A DNA stretch of 13,524 nucleotides from Firmicutes bacterium UBA1764 (GTDB lineage Bacteria > Bacillota > Clostridia > Peptostreptococcales > Anaerovoracaceae), in NCBI GenBank assembly GCA_002315535.1, contig DCHA01000018.1, positions 1,600-15,123 on the forward strand. The letters run 5' to 3'. The position numbers were made by a program, and so were the translations under genes. Under the pieces are notes generated by a model that did not search any database, was not told where the DNA came from, and worked only from the letters and a program-made list of their open reading frames with translations. Below, one piece after another: positions 12,662 through 13,524 of the stretch. Within the stretch, counting starts at the first letter, position 1; the number at the start of each line of letters is the position of its first letter.

Positions 12662-13087
12662 TTCAGTCTCTTTTTTCTGAGGCTGGCTGGGATAAAAGTA
12701 CTAACATCGTTCCCCAGCCTCTATTTTTCTGAGGCTGGCTGGGATAATGGTACTATGCCTTTTTACCAGCACATTGTGTTTAGAGGACTGGCTGGGGAAC
12801 GCTATATTAAGGCTAATTCCAGCACAAGTATTACTGCTTGATGGCTGGAAAAGAAGAGGTGGTTCAATATCCCAGCCAAAACATCTTTGATGCTGTGCTG
12901 GAAAATACAACATGATGATGATTTCCAGCCAAATTAAGATTTATGTGTGCTGGGATTATAGCCGTTATCGCATATACCAGCCATAAAAGAAAACAAGTGA
13001 GCTGGAATAAATGGTGTAATGGCGTAATCCAGGCTAGCTGTTAAGTTAAAGCCCGGCACCTTAACAGTTTTGTCTTGATTGTTGCTT
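12662..13087 (-). repeat. Right copy of phased CCAGC/GCTGG array (inverted)
   Basis: This is the same architecture as the left copy but on the other strand, with its head at 13087 and its tail at 12662. Units counted from the head lie at 12977-13005, 12925-12953, 12872-12901, 12819-12848, 12766-12795, 12714-12742 and 12662-12690. Each starts CCAGC and ends GCTGG on the plus strand, except the last, which starts TTCAG. Every spacer is 23 bp, including that to the head unit at 13029. By eye, 12791-13087 differs from the reverse complement of 5739-6035 at about 11 positions, none of them in a CCAGC or GCTGG arm. The two tail units resemble each other and look like a 52-bp tandem duplication. The array is non-coding. 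Confidence 0.93.
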
Positions 13088-13121
13088 ACTGTTTTACAGA
13101 CAAGCGTAAAAATGTGCTAAG

Positions 13122-13149
13122 TGTTATGATCCCATGCAAAATCATAACA
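13122..13149. promoter_or_regulatory. 9+9 bp inverted repeat upstream of thioesterase gene
   Basis: TGTTATGAT (13122-13130) and ATCATAACA (13141-13149) are perfect inverted arms around 10 bp. The arm centres are 19 bp apart, about two helical turns, as for a dimeric regulator. No T-run follows, so a terminator is unlikely. It lies about 34 bp before the candidate -10 box. Confidence 0.55.
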
Positions 13150-13182
13150 GCGCGGGTGGTTATGTAGGCAGCAGTAATATGG

Positions 13183-13188
13183 TATAAT
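13183..13188 (+). promoter_or_regulatory. Candidate -10 box for thioesterase gene
   Basis: TATAAT is perfect, but the -35 region (13160-13165, TTATGT) is weak. A start near 13195 would leave a leader of only about 13 nt with the Shine-Dalgarno site at its very end, so a promoter further upstream is also possible. Confidence 0.4.
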
Positions 13189-13207
13189 GGGGATGGAGGT
13201 ATTTAGT

Positions 13208-13524
13208 ATGAAAGAGATTCTTATTGGCGCAAAGGGACGCGTGGAAGTAGTTGTTGACGAGACTAATGTTGCAACTCTTTGCGATCCGAGCTGCCCGAAG
13301 GTGTTCAGCACCCCAAAATTAGTAGAGCTTATTGAAAGCGCGGGCATTAAGGCTCTGTCTCCTTATTATGATCATGACGAGCTGAGCGTTGGCGTAACGG
13401 TTGAGATCAAGCACATGGCGTCAACTAAACCTGGCAAAAAAGTTTATGCGGAGGTTGAGGTCGCAGAGGTCAAGGGCATCATGGTTACACTCAATGTCAC
13501 GGCCTTCGACGAGGACCAACAAAT
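13208..13524 (+). CDS. FlK-like thioesterase, C-terminus cut by window edge
   Basis: About 105 residues are visible. They fit the hot-dog-fold thioesterase group that includes fluoroacetyl-CoA thioesterase FlK: MKEILIGAKGRVEVVV, FSTPKLVELIESAG, SVGVTVEIKHMAST and VYAEVEVAEVKGIMVTLNVTAFDE. The FlK catalytic residues are Thr42, Glu50 and His76. Here T35, E43 and H69 occur in the matching motifs with the same spacings (8 and 26 residues), so the active-site triad looks intact. Relatives in Clostridia are small cytoplasmic proteins of about 125-135 residues and are usually of unknown acyl-CoA preference, so fluoroacetate resistance should not be assumed. GGAGG (13195-13199) lies 8 nt before the ATG. 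An inverted repeat upstream suggests regulation. About 20-30 residues are probably missing past the edge. Confidence 0.88.
   Translation, partial: MKEILIGAKGRVEVVVDETNVATLCDPSCPKVFSTPKLVELIESAGIKALSPYYDHDELSVGVTVEIKHMASTKPGKKVYAEVEVAEVKGIMVTLNVTAFDEDQQ

Noticed and set aside
5739..13087. Composite transposon with the arrays as ends
   Set aside because: No transposase or integrase is encoded, the block holds ordinary chromosomal genes, and no convincing target duplication flanks it.

Overview
The window looks like a chromosomal segment of an anaerobic Bacillota bacterium, probably class Clostridia. The reasons are the gene order rho, DUF1385 protein, prmC and rpmE, the paired ACT (UPF0237) and PFL (UPF0210) genes, purine-rich Shine-Dalgarno sites before most starts, and moderate G+C. 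No search was run, so the lineage is an inference. There is no tRNA, rRNA, CRISPR-Cas locus, transposase or prophage gene.

Positions 1-5636, all minus strand, are housekeeping. Transcription runs from rho through a DUF1385 membrane protein to prmC. The separately promoted rpmE (ribosomal protein L31) follows, then an ACT-domain gene, the PFL gene and a partial unknown gene that runs off the left edge.

Positions 5637-6282 hold an unusual structured repeat. After a head with 8-bp inverted arms come seven units of the form CCAGC-N19/20-GCTGG, each separated by exactly 23 bp, so the period is 52 or 53 bp (about five helical turns). A second copy lies in opposite orientation at 12662-13087. About 297 bp at the head ends are roughly 96% identical. 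Beyond a unit boundary the sequences are unrelated, yet the spacing is kept. The two copies bracket about 6.5 kb.

Inside the bracket are a PD-(D/E)XK nuclease-like gene beside the left array; a leftward operon of an RsgA-type GTPase, a Pr6Pr-like six-helix membrane protein and a small zinc-ribbon protein, ending in a good terminator; a rightward gene for an unrecognised multi-spanning envelope protein; and an ECF sigma factor with a DUF4349 membrane protein, its likely anti-sigma partner. The sigma gene has an ECF-type promoter (TGTAAG-N16-CGTC), which suggests autoregulation.

To the right of the second array, a partial FlK-like thioesterase gene starts behind a 9+9 bp inverted repeat, a -10 box and a strong Shine-Dalgarno site. 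The array pair is the best candidate for something undescribed. Its function is unknown, and a link to the adjacent nuclease-like gene rests only on proximity.
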